From an uncultured Acetatifactor sp. (GTDB taxonomy: Bacteria; Bacillota; Clostridia; Lachnospirales; Lachnospiraceae), in the NCBI GenBank assembly GCA_910584235.1, contig CAJTZD010000078.1, forward strand, positions 1 through 15,184: a DNA stretch of 15,184 nt, written 5' to 3'. The position numbers and the translations under genes were made by a program. Under the pieces are notes generated by a model. The model saw only the letters and a program-made list of their open reading frames with translations. It was not told the origin of the DNA and made no database searches. Numbering within the stretch: position 1 is the stretch's first letter; every line of letters begins with the position of its first letter. Below are positions 1 to 7,179 of this stretch, in pieces.

Positions 1-982
1 CCTGCTTCATGGCCTCAAAGTCCTCGTCCATGTCGTTGAAGAACAGGAACATGTCCACGCCGGCAGCAATGGCCGCAGGCATCAGGTCACAGCGCTTCAT
101 GCGGCAGGTTAATCCTACCATGTGGGAGGCGTCCGTAAGCACCATGCCGTTGAAGCCCATCTTCCCGCGCAGCAAGTCGGTAATCAGCTCCGGCGAAAGA
201 GTGGCGGGCATGATATCGTCATCCGCAATGTCCGGATTAAAATGCCTGGTGTAGGCCGGCTGCATGATATGGCCTGCCATAATGGCTTCCAGGCCGTTGT
301 CGATAAGGTTCTGGTATACCTTGCCGAAAGTGGCGTCCCACTCTTCACAGCTAAAATCGTTCACGCTGTTGGCCACATGCTGATCCCTGAAGTCCAGACC
401 GTCGCCGGGGAAATGCTTGGCCGCGCAGCAAAAGCCGGGGTTGGCATGAGCGCCGTCCATGTAAGCCTTTGTCATCTCTGTCACCCTGTCCACATCGTTT
501 CCGTAGGTGCGGATGCCGATGACCGGGTTCTCCCAGTTGTACAGGATATCGCTGACCGGGGCAAAGGACAGGTTGCAGCCGATGGCGGAGGCTTCCTTAT
601 TGGACATATAGCCCAGGTTGTAGGCGTACTGCACGTTGCGGGTGGCTCCGATTTTGGTCTGGCTGCCGATGGTGGTGCCGTCCACGCAGGCGCCGTCTCC
701 TCCGTTCTCCGTATTGCAGGCGATGATCAGGGGAATCTTGCTGTTCTCCTGGAGGATGCGGTTCTGCTCATGCACCTCGTCCGCTGTGGCGGGGTTGTAG
801 CGGATGCCGCCGATGTGGTACTTGTTCACGGTCATTTTCAGGTACTCTTCGTCCCTGCTGGAGCCCATGTTGAAGAAGAGTTGTCCTATCTTCTCGTCCA
901 GCGTCATATCCGCGATTGTATCTTCTACCCATTTACAATCCTCATCGGACAGGTAAAAGGGGTTCGCTTTCATATCAACCAT
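1..982 (-). CDS. Glycoside hydrolase family 3 protein, C-terminus cut off by the window edge
   Basis: This is the N-terminal 327 residues of a GH3 enzyme, a retaining glycosidase that removes terminal beta-linked sugars. The TIM-barrel domain is visible throughout. It contains KHFPGDG at residues 189-195 followed by DQH, so the Asp200-His202 pair matches the Asp-His acid/base dyad of NagZ-type beta-N-acetylglucosaminidases. The nucleophile is probably Asp284 in VLTDAS, and NLSFAPVSD (about 137-145) is the conserved substrate-pocket strand. The ATG at 982 has AAAGGAG upstream at about 11 bases; a second ATG at 973 would put that site about 20 bases away. There is no signal peptide, so the enzyme probably acts in the cytoplasm on imported sugars. 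It is the last visible minus-strand gene of the GH2-transporter-TM2 series but is separated from it by about 300 bp with hairpins. GH3 specificity (GlcNAc or glucose) cannot be fixed from the sequence; the DxH dyad favours the NagZ-like branch. Confidence 0.9.
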   Translation of the reverse strand, partial: MVDMKANPFYLSDEDCKWVEDTIADMTLDEKIGQLFFNMGSSRDEEYLKMTVNKYHIGGIRYNPATADEVHEQNRILQENSKIPLIIACNTENGGDGACVDGTTIGSQTKIGATRNVQYAYNLGYMSNKEASAIGCNLSFAPVSDILYNWENPVIGIRTYGNDVDRVTEMTKAYMDGAHANPGFCCAAKHFPGDGLDFRDQHVANSVNDFSCEEWDATFGKVYQNLIDNGLEAIMAGHIMQPAYTRHFNPDIADDDIMPATLSPELITDLLRGKMGFNGMVLTDASHMVGLTCRMKRCDLMPAAIAAGVDMFLFFNDMDEDFEAMKQ

Positions 983-1096
983 ACTGCAGTTCTCTCCTTT
1001 CTTTCATGTACATCCATCTGCATCCGCAAGTCTTTCTCCCGGTTTGGAATGAAGCAAACGGAGCAGCCGGATTTCCTGGCATGTCTGTAAAATTGT

Positions 1097-1149
1097 GGCG
1101 GGACATTTTGCCCTTTCGAAACTTACTCCCTGGTACAAATAGTCCCGCC
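1097..1149 (-). other. Long inverted repeat in the leader of the GH3 gene
   Basis: The arms GGCGGGAC (1097-1104) and GTCCCGCC (1142-1149) are perfect complements. The next inward bases, ATTT and AAAT, also pair across a one-base bulge, giving about 12 pairs around a loop of about 28 bases. It sits about 115 bp upstream of the GH3 start. No T-tract follows on either strand, so it does not look like an intrinsic terminator. It could be an operator-like dyad or a structured leader. Confidence 0.4.
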
Positions 1150-1164
1150 TAGCTGTAGTCTTGC

Positions 1165-1272
1165 ACAGTAGAATCCGAAGTGACGGATTCTGGCATTGTC
1201 TGTACAATAGAATCCGAAGGGATGGATTCTATTGTCTAGTATAATAGAATCCAAAGAGATGGATTCTATTGT
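1165..1272. repeat. Three tandem imperfect copies of a 30-35-nt hairpin
   Basis: Three head-to-tail palindromes share the core AGAATCC(G/A)-6-nt loop-(C/T)GGATTCT and repeat every 37-39 bp. Copy 1 is 1165-1199 (13 pairs, with a 3-nt bulge GGC), copy 2 is 1204-1235 (12 perfect pairs plus one wobble), and copy 3 is 1241-1272 (12 pairs plus one G-U). The loops are AAGTGA, AAGGGA and AAGAGA. The closing pair varies as G-C, G-U and A-U between copies. No T-tracts follow, so these are not standard terminators. They lie just past the stop of the TM2 gene and upstream of GH3. The type is unknown to me. Confidence 0.75.
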
Positions 1273-1278
1273 CATGCA

Positions 1279-1671
1279 TTATACGCATATATTCCCATTT
1301 TTATCCGCTTCTTTCGGAATTGCCGCCAGCAGGTCGATGATAGTCATCGCCAGGGGGAATCCGGTCCAGAAGAGCGCCAGATACAGGACGGCCACCACCC
1401 ACTGCCTCGCATAGAAGCGGTGGCCGCCCATCCATCCGGTGAAAAGCGCCAGCAGCAGATATTTCTTCCGGTTCACGGGCCTAAGCTCCTTGGCATCTCT
1501 CTTGTTGAAGAAATTCGAGATGGCTCTGGAAATCTTTCCCTCTTTGGGCCGGACGCCGTACTCTTCCCTCACAGCGTCCAGTTCGGCCTTTGCCGCAAGG
1601 TATTCTTTCATTGTCACTTCTTCTCTTTTTGCCTTGCCTGTTTTCGCCTTGCCGGAATCCGTATTCTTCAT
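1279..1671 (-). CDS. Small TM2-domain membrane protein
   Basis: This 130-residue protein has a charged, Lys-rich N-terminal half (residues 1-69) and a C-terminal TM2 domain. The TM2 domain is two hydrophobic helices (about 70-80 and 91-117) joined by a turn with the family hallmark GGHRFY at 82-87. The family is widespread in bacteria and its biochemical role is not established. The ATG at 1671 is chosen because AGGGGAG lies 7 bases upstream. A TTG at 1746 in the same frame would add 25 residues containing a CKGCGFCG cysteine cluster, but I see no ribosome binding site for it. The gene follows the sugar transporter on the same strand with a 135-bp gap that holds a hairpin, so co-transcription is possible but not certain. 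A role in sugar use is not implied by the domain itself. Confidence 0.8.
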   Translation of the reverse strand: MKNTDSGKAKTGKAKREEVTMKEYLAAKAELDAVREEYGVRPKEGKISRAISNFFNKRDAKELRPVNRKKYLLLALFTGWMGGHRFYARQWVVAVLYLALFWTGFPLAMTIIDLLAAIPKEADKNGNICV

Positions 1672-1753
1672 GCTGGCACTCCCCTGTATCTTTTCCTTAT
1701 GCAATTCCTGCCCGCAAAAACCGCAGCCTTTACAGGACTGTCTCAAATTTGCC

Positions 1754-1783
1754 AGCCGGCGGGAAAAACAAAGTCAGCCGGCT
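1754..1783 (-). other. Stem-loop after the transporter gene
   Basis: AGCCGGC (1754-1760) and GCCGGCT (1777-1783) form a 7-bp GC-rich stem about 25 bp beyond the transporter stop. Read leftward, the downstream bases are GGCAAATTTGAG, so only a weak U-run follows. It may be a leaky terminator or an mRNA 3'-end stabiliser that lowers expression of the TM2 gene relative to the transporter. Confidence 0.35.
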
Positions 1784-1806
1784 ACGCGTTTTATGTGTAT
1801 GCAGAC

Positions 1807-3309
1807 TTACGCGGATTCTTTCATTGCCTTTGCCTTGATGGCCGCCACCTCAGCCTGGATGGACTCCATCTTCTCCTTGGTCAGCGGATAGAACTTCAGA
1901 GCCACCACATTACACAGGCAGCCCAGAATGATCATGCCGTATGCCAGGAATACGGAGACATAGAGCAGAGAGTCGCTGTAGGGCGTGCTGGCGTTGGGAA
2001 GCTGATCCTTGAAACCGATGGCCGCGAACATCAGGCCGGCCACCATGGGTGCCAGGGAGGAAATGATCTTATCCACGAAACTGAACAAAGTTCCCATCAT
2101 GCCCGGCACATATTTTCCGGTACGGTACACCTCATAGTCCGCGCAGTCCGCCGTCATGGGAATAACGATATTTCCGGCCACGCCCTGGAAGCCTCCCTGG
2201 GCTATGCTGAGAATAATGTAGAGAACTGCGAAATATCCCCACTTCAGACCGCCGTCCGCTCCATTCATGCTTGTAGGATCGCCGAAGAGCCAGAGAATAC
2301 CCAGCAATGCGCATACGATAATTTCCCCCCAGGATCCGATCAGCATGGCTTTTCTCTGTCCCAAAGTAGTAGCCAGCGCCGCCACGCCGAAGATAAGAAG
2401 AATTGTGCTGGGTATGGTCACAAATCCTGTCAGCGTTCCGTTTAGCGCAAAGTTTCCGGCCACTACACCGAATAATACAATGGTAACTGCGCTGGTCTTT
2501 GCGGAAGAAGCCAGCTTGTCGGTAGAAGCAGATACTACCAGCATCTGGATGGCGCGATTGCCCTTGAGCGTCTCCCAGTAGTCTTTCAGGCCTACCTTAA
2601 CCGGCTTGCCGGTTCCGAAGAATTCGCTCTTGTCCTTGGGCGCTATGGAGAACACGGCGATAGCAGTGAAAATGGCGCTGAGGATCGCCACGATCAGCCA
2701 CATGTCATGATAGAAGCCCGTGGTAAGGATACCGTCCAGATCCGGCGTGGTATGCTTTGCCAGCAGCTTTGCCGCTAAAATCGCAAACCCAGTCCACAGG
2801 AAAGTATTGTAGATACCGTCGAATACGGCAAACAAAGGCCGCTGCTTGGGGTCGTTGGTCAGACAGCTCTGAGCCGACTTTGTTACCACGCACTGGAATG
2901 TATAGCCGACATAATAAACTGCCGCTATCACAATAAAGAATCCGAAACGGAGGGCATTGTTCTCCGGCAGCAGGTGCGTCACATGGTACATGATAAAGCT
3001 CATCACAAGCAGGATAACATTGCCGATTACCATGAAAGGCCGGTTCTTTCCGAACTTGCCGTTGGTCTTGTCAACCACAAATCCGATAAACGGATCCGTC
3101 ACGCCGTCCCAGATACGCATCATCATTGCGAAGCTGGAGGCCGTCACTGTAGCCACGCCGGCAAAGCCGCCCAGATAATACGCCACATAGTTCATCAAAA
3201 ACAGGTACAGATTCGTAGCCGTATTGTTCAGCGCAAATCCGCCGATACGCCATAGGGGAACGCGATGAATACCGTTTTCACCATAATACTTGGAAGAATT
3301 GCTGCTCAT
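1807..3309 (-). CDS. GPH-family sugar:cation symporter (MelB/UidB-like)
   Basis: This 500-residue polytopic membrane protein belongs to the glycoside-pentoside-hexuronide:cation symporters of the major facilitator superfamily. The family signature is at residues 67-92: WDGVTDPFIGFVVD followed by NGKFGKNRPF, the loop between helices 2 and 3 that carries the cation-site aspartates. About twelve hydrophobic segments can be followed, and the short C-terminal tail begins YPLTKEKMESIQ, typical of clostridial members. The ATG at 3309 has AGGAG 7 bases upstream; the frame stays open further upstream to 3396 without a better site. It should import an oligosaccharide or glycoside with Na+ or H+ for the cytoplasmic GH2 enzyme encoded just upstream on the same strand (130-bp gap). 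The substrate is not readable from sequence; beta-galactosides and beta-glucuronides are the main family candidates. Confidence 0.93.
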   Translation of the reverse strand: MSSNSSKYYGENGIHRVPLWRIGGFALNNTATNLYLFLMNYVAYYLGGFAGVATVTASSFAMMMRIWDGVTDPFIGFVVDKTNGKFGKNRPFMVIGNVILLVMSFIMYHVTHLLPENNALRFGFFIVIAAVYYVGYTFQCVVTKSAQSCLTNDPKQRPLFAVFDGIYNTFLWTGFAILAAKLLAKHTTPDLDGILTTGFYHDMWLIVAILSAIFTAIAVFSIAPKDKSEFFGTGKPVKVGLKDYWETLKGNRAIQMLVVSASTDKLASSAKTSAVTIVLFGVVAGNFALNGTLTGFVTIPSTILLIFGVAALATTLGQRKAMLIGSWGEIIVCALLGILWLFGDPTSMNGADGGLKWGYFAVLYIILSIAQGGFQGVAGNIVIPMTADCADYEVYRTGKYVPGMMGTLFSFVDKIISSLAPMVAGLMFAAIGFKDQLPNASTPYSDSLLYVSVFLAYGMIILGCLCNVVALKFYPLTKEKMESIQAEVAAIKAKAMKESA

Positions 3310-3333
3310 ATTTTTTCTCCTATTTTGAGTTTT

Positions 3334-3403
3334 CCCCTGCACTTTGGAACCTTTTTGCGGCAATGGCGCCCGGCTCGCCGCCCAGGCAGCCTCCATACAG
3401 GGG
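3334..3403 (-). other. Possible folded spacer between GH2 and the transporter gene
   Basis: CCCCTG (3334-3339) and CAGGGG (3398-3403) bracket a GC-rich core (about 3365-3382) able to form its own small stem. Intercistronic structures of this kind can set relative mRNA stability. There is no U-run, so it is unlikely to end transcription. This is a weak call. Confidence 0.25.
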
Positions 3404-3439
3404 CATTTTCCGCTTCCTTTTGCTTTGATTTCCCTGCTC

Positions 3440-5707
3440 TTATTTCTTGTCGATTTTGATCAGCTTGGCATTGATGCTTTCCAGGAATCCTTTGGGCATT
3501 GCAGAACCCATCATGCCGCACATCTTCTCCGGTGTCATGCCTTTCATCATGTCCCACATGCCCACGCCGGGCGCCACGTCAAAATTGGTAGCCAGCTTCA
3601 CGGCATTATGCACGATTTCAAAGGCCTCGGGACATTTCGAAAGTTCTTCCATGGTGTCTTTGACGCTGTACTTGCCCTCCGGGAACTCCATGGGAGCCTC
3701 CAGATCCAGATCTCCCGCCAGCTTGAACCAGTTCGCCACGCCCTCTGCCCTCTCGTTCACCTCGGGAAGCACATAGATGGACGGCTCTTTGTCCACTTTC
3801 TCCAGGGTCATGCTGTCCTTTAAGCTGCCGGCCGCCGCGACGACGATATTGAAGCCCTCCTCCAGCGCCACGGTAAAGGCAAATACCTTGTCCGCCGACT
3901 TCTCCTCTACCAGCTTCCCGTTCAGATACAGCGCAACCGTGGGCTGATTAGAGTAGACCTTGATTTCCGTAGTCTCTCCTGCCCTCTGGGCATAGCGCTT
4001 ACCGCACAGGTGCACCATAGGCGTTTTGCTCCAGTATGCCTGGTACACATAGTAGCTGTCCTTTTTGGTCTTGCGGTCCATGGTTACCAGACCCTTGTTG
4101 TTGCGTCCTGCCACGCCGCCCTCGTTCCTGGCCGCACAGCCGAAATCGAACATGTTCCATACATGGCTGGACCACATCCAGGGCCTCTCGTCCAGTACCT
4201 TGGCCATATGCTCGTGATACAGCGCCTGGTATTCCTCGCTGTAGTCCTTGCAGGCGGGATTGGGGCCGTGGTAGGTGATGATGCCCTCACAGCCGTATTC
4301 GGACAGCCCTAAGCAGATTTCGGGATGCACCTTGTGGAAATTGTCAAGCCAGGGACCGTTCTCCTCCGTCTTGCCGCCGTACCAGCCGAAGTAATGGTTG
4401 TAACTCTCCACGTCCGTGATGCCGTGCATGGGGCTCTCAATGGGCGTCATGGACACGTGGGCGATGGTGGTCAGCCTGGTAGGGTCAAGCTCCTTGCAGA
4501 GAGCATTCAGCTCCTTGTGGTTCTCCACCAGCTGCTCCGAAATGCCTCCGATGAGAATCTCATTGGACACGCCCCAGAAGCAGATACAAGGATGGTTATA
4601 ATTCTGGATGATCAGCTCTTTCATCTGGCTGATGCAGTTTTGATGGGCTGCGGGATCCGGATTCATAACGCTGATAAAGGGAATCTCCGCCCAGATGACG
4701 AATCCCAGCTCATCACAAGCATCATAAAAGTCCTGGGAGTGCTGATAATGGGCCAGCCGGATGGTATTGGCTCCCAGTTCCTTGATGATCCTGGCATCCG
4801 AATAATGATCCTCTCTGCTCAGCGCATTGCCCTTGTACAATTGATCCTGATGTCTGCTCACGCCCCGCAGGGGAGTCTCCGCGCCGTTGATGATAAAGCC
4901 CTTTTGGGGATCGCAGGAGAAGCTCCTGACACCCACTCTGGCGCTGATCTCATCATACGCCTCGTTCCTGCGCTGGAGGGTAGCCGTCACCGTGTACAGA
5001 TAGGGGTTATCGATATCCCATCTGGTCACATCGGGTACATAGACGGTGACTTTCGTCTGGTCCGCAGGCCGCACGGCAGAAGCCACTTCCCTGCCTTGGG
5101 CATCTTTTACGGAATACAGCACCGTAAAGTTCTCGTCCCCGCCTGTCACCCAGGATACCATCTCAAAGGTGGCTCCGCCGCACTCGCAGGGCACGGGAGT
5201 CACCTGTAAGCCGGGGCCGCCGAAGTAGTCCAGGTCAAAATGAGCGGCAGGTACGCTGATCAGGTTCACGCCCCTGTACAGACCGCCATAGAACGTAAAG
5301 TCCGCTGCCTGAGGATACACGCTGCTCTTGTTTTCATTGCTGCAGGCAACCACCAGCAGGTTCTCCCCCTCCTCCGCACACAGATCCGTCACATCCGCCC
5401 GGAAAGCGGAATAGCCGCCCTCGTGATAGGCCACTTCCGTACCGTTCACATACACAGTGGCCTGCTGTCCTGCCGCCGGGAACTCCACATACACTCTTCC
5501 CCCTGCCAGCGGCTGCCTCGGCGTCTCAAAACTCTTCGCATACCAGTACCTGCCGCGGTCGAAGCTGCCGTTCCCGTCATGGCCGTCCACCGCGTTCCAG
5601 GAATGAGGCAGATCAATTTTCTGCCAGTCCTCCGGCAGGGTTTGGGGAAGCCCCGCATCTTTCTGGATGAATCTCCAGTCCTGATTCAAATGAATCAAAT
5701 TCCGCAT
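3440..5707 (-). CDS. Glycoside hydrolase family 2 (beta-galactosidase/beta-glucuronidase type) with C-terminal helical extension
   Basis: This 755-residue retaining glycosidase has the GH2 order: jelly-roll sugar-binding domain (about 1-155), immunoglobulin-like domain (about 170-265) and TIM barrel (about 270-565). The acid/base is Glu383 in GVSNE, after NYNHPCICFWG; the nucleophile is Glu470 in GLSEYG. NTIRLAHYQH (314-323) and WAEIPF (339-344) are further family landmarks. RNNKG at 535-539 contains an NxK pair, which binds the carboxylate in beta-glucuronidases but also occurs in enzymes annotated as beta-galactosidases. After residue 655 there is an extra domain of about 95 residues, Met-rich and helical. 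No signal peptide is present, so it is cytoplasmic. The start at 5707 follows AAGGAGG by 6 bases. It is the first gene of the leftward series, divergent from the AraC gene that probably controls it. The exact substrate is not settled. Confidence 0.93.
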   Translation of the reverse strand: MRNLIHLNQDWRFIQKDAGLPQTLPEDWQKIDLPHSWNAVDGHDGNGSFDRGRYWYAKSFETPRQPLAGGRVYVEFPAAGQQATVYVNGTEVAYHEGGYSAFRADVTDLCAEEGENLLVVACSNENKSSVYPQAADFTFYGGLYRGVNLISVPAAHFDLDYFGGPGLQVTPVPCECGGATFEMVSWVTGGDENFTVLYSVKDAQGREVASAVRPADQTKVTVYVPDVTRWDIDNPYLYTVTATLQRRNEAYDEISARVGVRSFSCDPQKGFIINGAETPLRGVSRHQDQLYKGNALSREDHYSDARIIKELGANTIRLAHYQHSQDFYDACDELGFVIWAEIPFISVMNPDPAAHQNCISQMKELIIQNYNHPCICFWGVSNEILIGGISEQLVENHKELNALCKELDPTRLTTIAHVSMTPIESPMHGITDVESYNHYFGWYGGKTEENGPWLDNFHKVHPEICLGLSEYGCEGIITYHGPNPACKDYSEEYQALYHEHMAKVLDERPWMWSSHVWNMFDFGCAARNEGGVAGRNNKGLVTMDRKTKKDSYYVYQAYWSKTPMVHLCGKRYAQRAGETTEIKVYSNQPTVALYLNGKLVEEKSADKVFAFTVALEEGFNIVVAAAGSLKDSMTLEKVDKEPSIYVLPEVNERAEGVANWFKLAGDLDLEAPMEFPEGKYSVKDTMEELSKCPEAFEIVHNAVKLATNFDVAPGVGMWDMMKGMTPEKMCGMMGSAMPKGFLESINAKLIKIDKK

Positions 5708-5741
5708 AGTTGTCCTCCTTAGCTCTTTTTAAGTGTATGGT

Positions 5742-5775
5742 CCGGAATCCCACGCATTGCGCAATAGACTTCCGG
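5742..5775. promoter_or_regulatory. Nested dyad upstream of GH2, operator or leader hairpin
   Basis: CCGGAA (5742-5747) and TTCCGG (5770-5775) form an inverted repeat enclosing a perfect 10-bp palindrome, ATTGCGCAAT (5756-5765). It lies 35-70 bp upstream of the GH2 start, probably within its transcribed leader. It could be a protein-binding operator or an RNA stem. The protein that would bind it is unknown. Confidence 0.4.
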
Positions 5776-5783
5776 CCATAATG

Positions 5784-5809
5784 TTACGCTCTATTTTTTA
5801 CGCTTTATT
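5784..5809. promoter_or_regulatory. Direct repeat, candidate AraC-family binding site
   Basis: TTACGCTCTATT (5784-5795) and TTACGCTTTATT (5798-5809) are 11/12 identical direct repeats with a 14-bp period. AraC-family proteins carry two helix-turn-helix units and often bind direct repeats. The position in the divergent gap next to an araC-type gene supports the reading. The period is shorter than the 17-21 bp usual for the family, which lowers confidence. Confidence 0.4.
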
Positions 5810-5812
5810 AAA

Positions 5813-5818
5813 ATTATA
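5813..5818 (-). promoter_or_regulatory. Candidate -10 box for the GH2 gene
   Basis: On the minus strand this reads TATAAT, about 106 bp before the GH2 start. No good -35 hexamer sits 16-18 bp upstream, which would fit an activator-dependent promoter. The surrounding 60 bp are very AT-rich, so a chance match is possible. Confidence 0.35.
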
Positions 5819-5853
5819 TTAAAAATCTCCAAAATTTCATAGGACAATTTTAA

Positions 5854-5882
5854 TTGATTTTAGCATTATTTTATGATAATAT
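5854..5882 (+). promoter_or_regulatory. Promoter for the AraC-HAD genes
   Basis: TTGATT (5854-5859) and TAATAT (5877-5882) are separated by 17 bp, a good sigma-A arrangement, about 30 bp before the AraC start codon. The ribosome binding site GGAGG is at 5901-5905. Confidence 0.5.
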
Positions 5883-5912
5883 AATTAATATAATTGATTT
5901 GGAGGCATTTTG

Positions 5913-7154
5913 ATGAACTCTGGGATTTTTGAGACTTTTGTTTCCCTGTGCCGCAGCCTGGGAATACAGGTTCTTTTCTTTGGACCGGATTACGGACGGA
6001 TACAGGACATCGACTATGGTTTCCGCGGAAAAATATTCCGCGACTTCGACTATGGCAGACTGGCCGATACCCTGGCGCAGCATCTGGACGCTGGCGTATA
6101 CTATCTCTATGAAGACGAGCTGAAGCTCCACTATACTTTGCTGCGCTTTCCTGAGGAAAGGCGGGATGCGTTTCTGCCTCCGGGGACGGACTTTCAAATC
6201 TGCTGCATCGGTCCCCTCCTGCACGAACCTATCGACAGGACGGCGCTGTTTGATTTGATGGAAAGCTTAGGTGTCATGCCCCCCCTGCAGCAGGATTTCA
6301 TAGAATTCTATCACCGAATCCCCCTGTTCCCGTCCTTTGACACCTGGAACCAGCTTGCGGGATTTTTCCTGAATCAATGCGGGATTTCTCTGCAATATAT
6401 GGAGATCAATAACGATTCACTGGATTTTTCCCCCAGTTGTACGCCGGACTACTCTTTCTCCGATGCGCCCAATGTAGCCTTAAAAGCCGTGGAAGAGCGC
6501 TATCAATGGGAAAATTCGCTGCTGTCCTCCGTGGCCGCCGGAGATCTCCAGCAGTCCATGGACGCTTTATTCCAGCTTAGTCAGTTTAAAATACCCGCAC
6601 GGATTCCGGATCCTGTCCGCAACCGAAAGAATCTGCTGCTTTCTTTCAATACCCTGCTGCGCAAGACCGTAGAGCGTAGCCACATCCATCCGCTGCATAT
6701 TGACACCCTTTCCAGACAGCTGAGTATCCAGATTGAATCCGTTCTGATGCCGGAGCAGCTCAATCCCCTGCCCAGCACTATGGTCCGCAAATACTGTATG
6801 CTGGTGAACAACTATTCCAGACGAGCCTATTCCCCTCTGGTGCAGACCTGTATGGACTATGTTGACTTCCACTATTACGCGGATCTGTCCCTGTCCAGCC
6901 TGGCCGGCCTGTGCTCCGTCTCTTCCTCCTATCTGTCCGCGCTCTTCAAGAAAGAAACGGGCATGACGGTTACGGATTATATCCACTATACCCGGATTCG
7001 GCAGGCATTGTTTCTGCTGAACGCGTCAGGCCTTTCTGTGGGGGAAATCGCCTCCCGCTGCGGCTTCTCCGATGCCAATTACTTCACCCGGACTTTCAAG
7101 AAGCTCCAGGGAAAGACGCCAAAAAGCTACCGAAGAGATATGGGAATCAATTAG
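5913..7154 (+). CDS. AraC-family transcriptional regulator
   Basis: This 413-residue protein has a long N-terminal region (1-300) of no clear domain and a C-terminal AraC DNA-binding domain (about 306-410). The first helix-turn-helix is in LSLSSLAGLCSVSSSYLSAL. The second is in LSVGEIASRCGFSDANYF, followed by the family motif FKKLQGKTPKSYR. The linker (about 195-290), with EERYQWENSLLSSVAAGD and RNRKNLLLSFNTLLRK, resembles a clostridial AraC subfamily that usually sits beside sugar-use genes. No membrane segment is present, so the sensor half is cytoplasmic. The ATG at 5913 has GGAGG 7 bases upstream. The gene is divergent from GH2, so activation of the glycosidase-transporter genes by an imported sugar or its product is the simplest inference. 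The ligand is unknown. Confidence 0.92.
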   Translation: MNSGIFETFVSLCRSLGIQVLFFGPDYGRIQDIDYGFRGKIFRDFDYGRLADTLAQHLDAGVYYLYEDELKLHYTLLRFPEERRDAFLPPGTDFQICCIGPLLHEPIDRTALFDLMESLGVMPPLQQDFIEFYHRIPLFPSFDTWNQLAGFFLNQCGISLQYMEINNDSLDFSPSCTPDYSFSDAPNVALKAVEERYQWENSLLSSVAAGDLQQSMDALFQLSQFKIPARIPDPVRNRKNLLLSFNTLLRKTVERSHIHPLHIDTLSRQLSIQIESVLMPEQLNPLPSTMVRKYCMLVNNYSRRAYSPLVQTCMDYVDFHYYADLSLSSLAGLCSVSSSYLSALFKKETGMTVTDYIHYTRIRQALFLLNASGLSVGEIASRCGFSDANYFTRTFKKLQGKTPKSYRRDMGIN

Positions 7155-7179
7155 GAATTGTTAAAAAAGGAGGACAAAC

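Noticed and set aside
122..1090. Long plus-strand open frame
   Set aside because: It is antisense to the GH3 coding sequence, which has clear catalytic motifs; the plus-strand translation resembles no family.
1125..1149. T-box-like GGTAC...CCCGCC segment
   Set aside because: The antiterminator core and specifier features are not present, and the adjacent gene is not amino-acid related.
1165..1272. CRISPR array
   Set aside because: Only three units; each repeat is itself a palindrome with a 6-nt loop, the linkers are 4-5 bp, and no cas genes are near.
1165..1272. Row of intrinsic terminators after the TM2 gene
   Set aside because: None of the stems is followed by a U-run on either strand.
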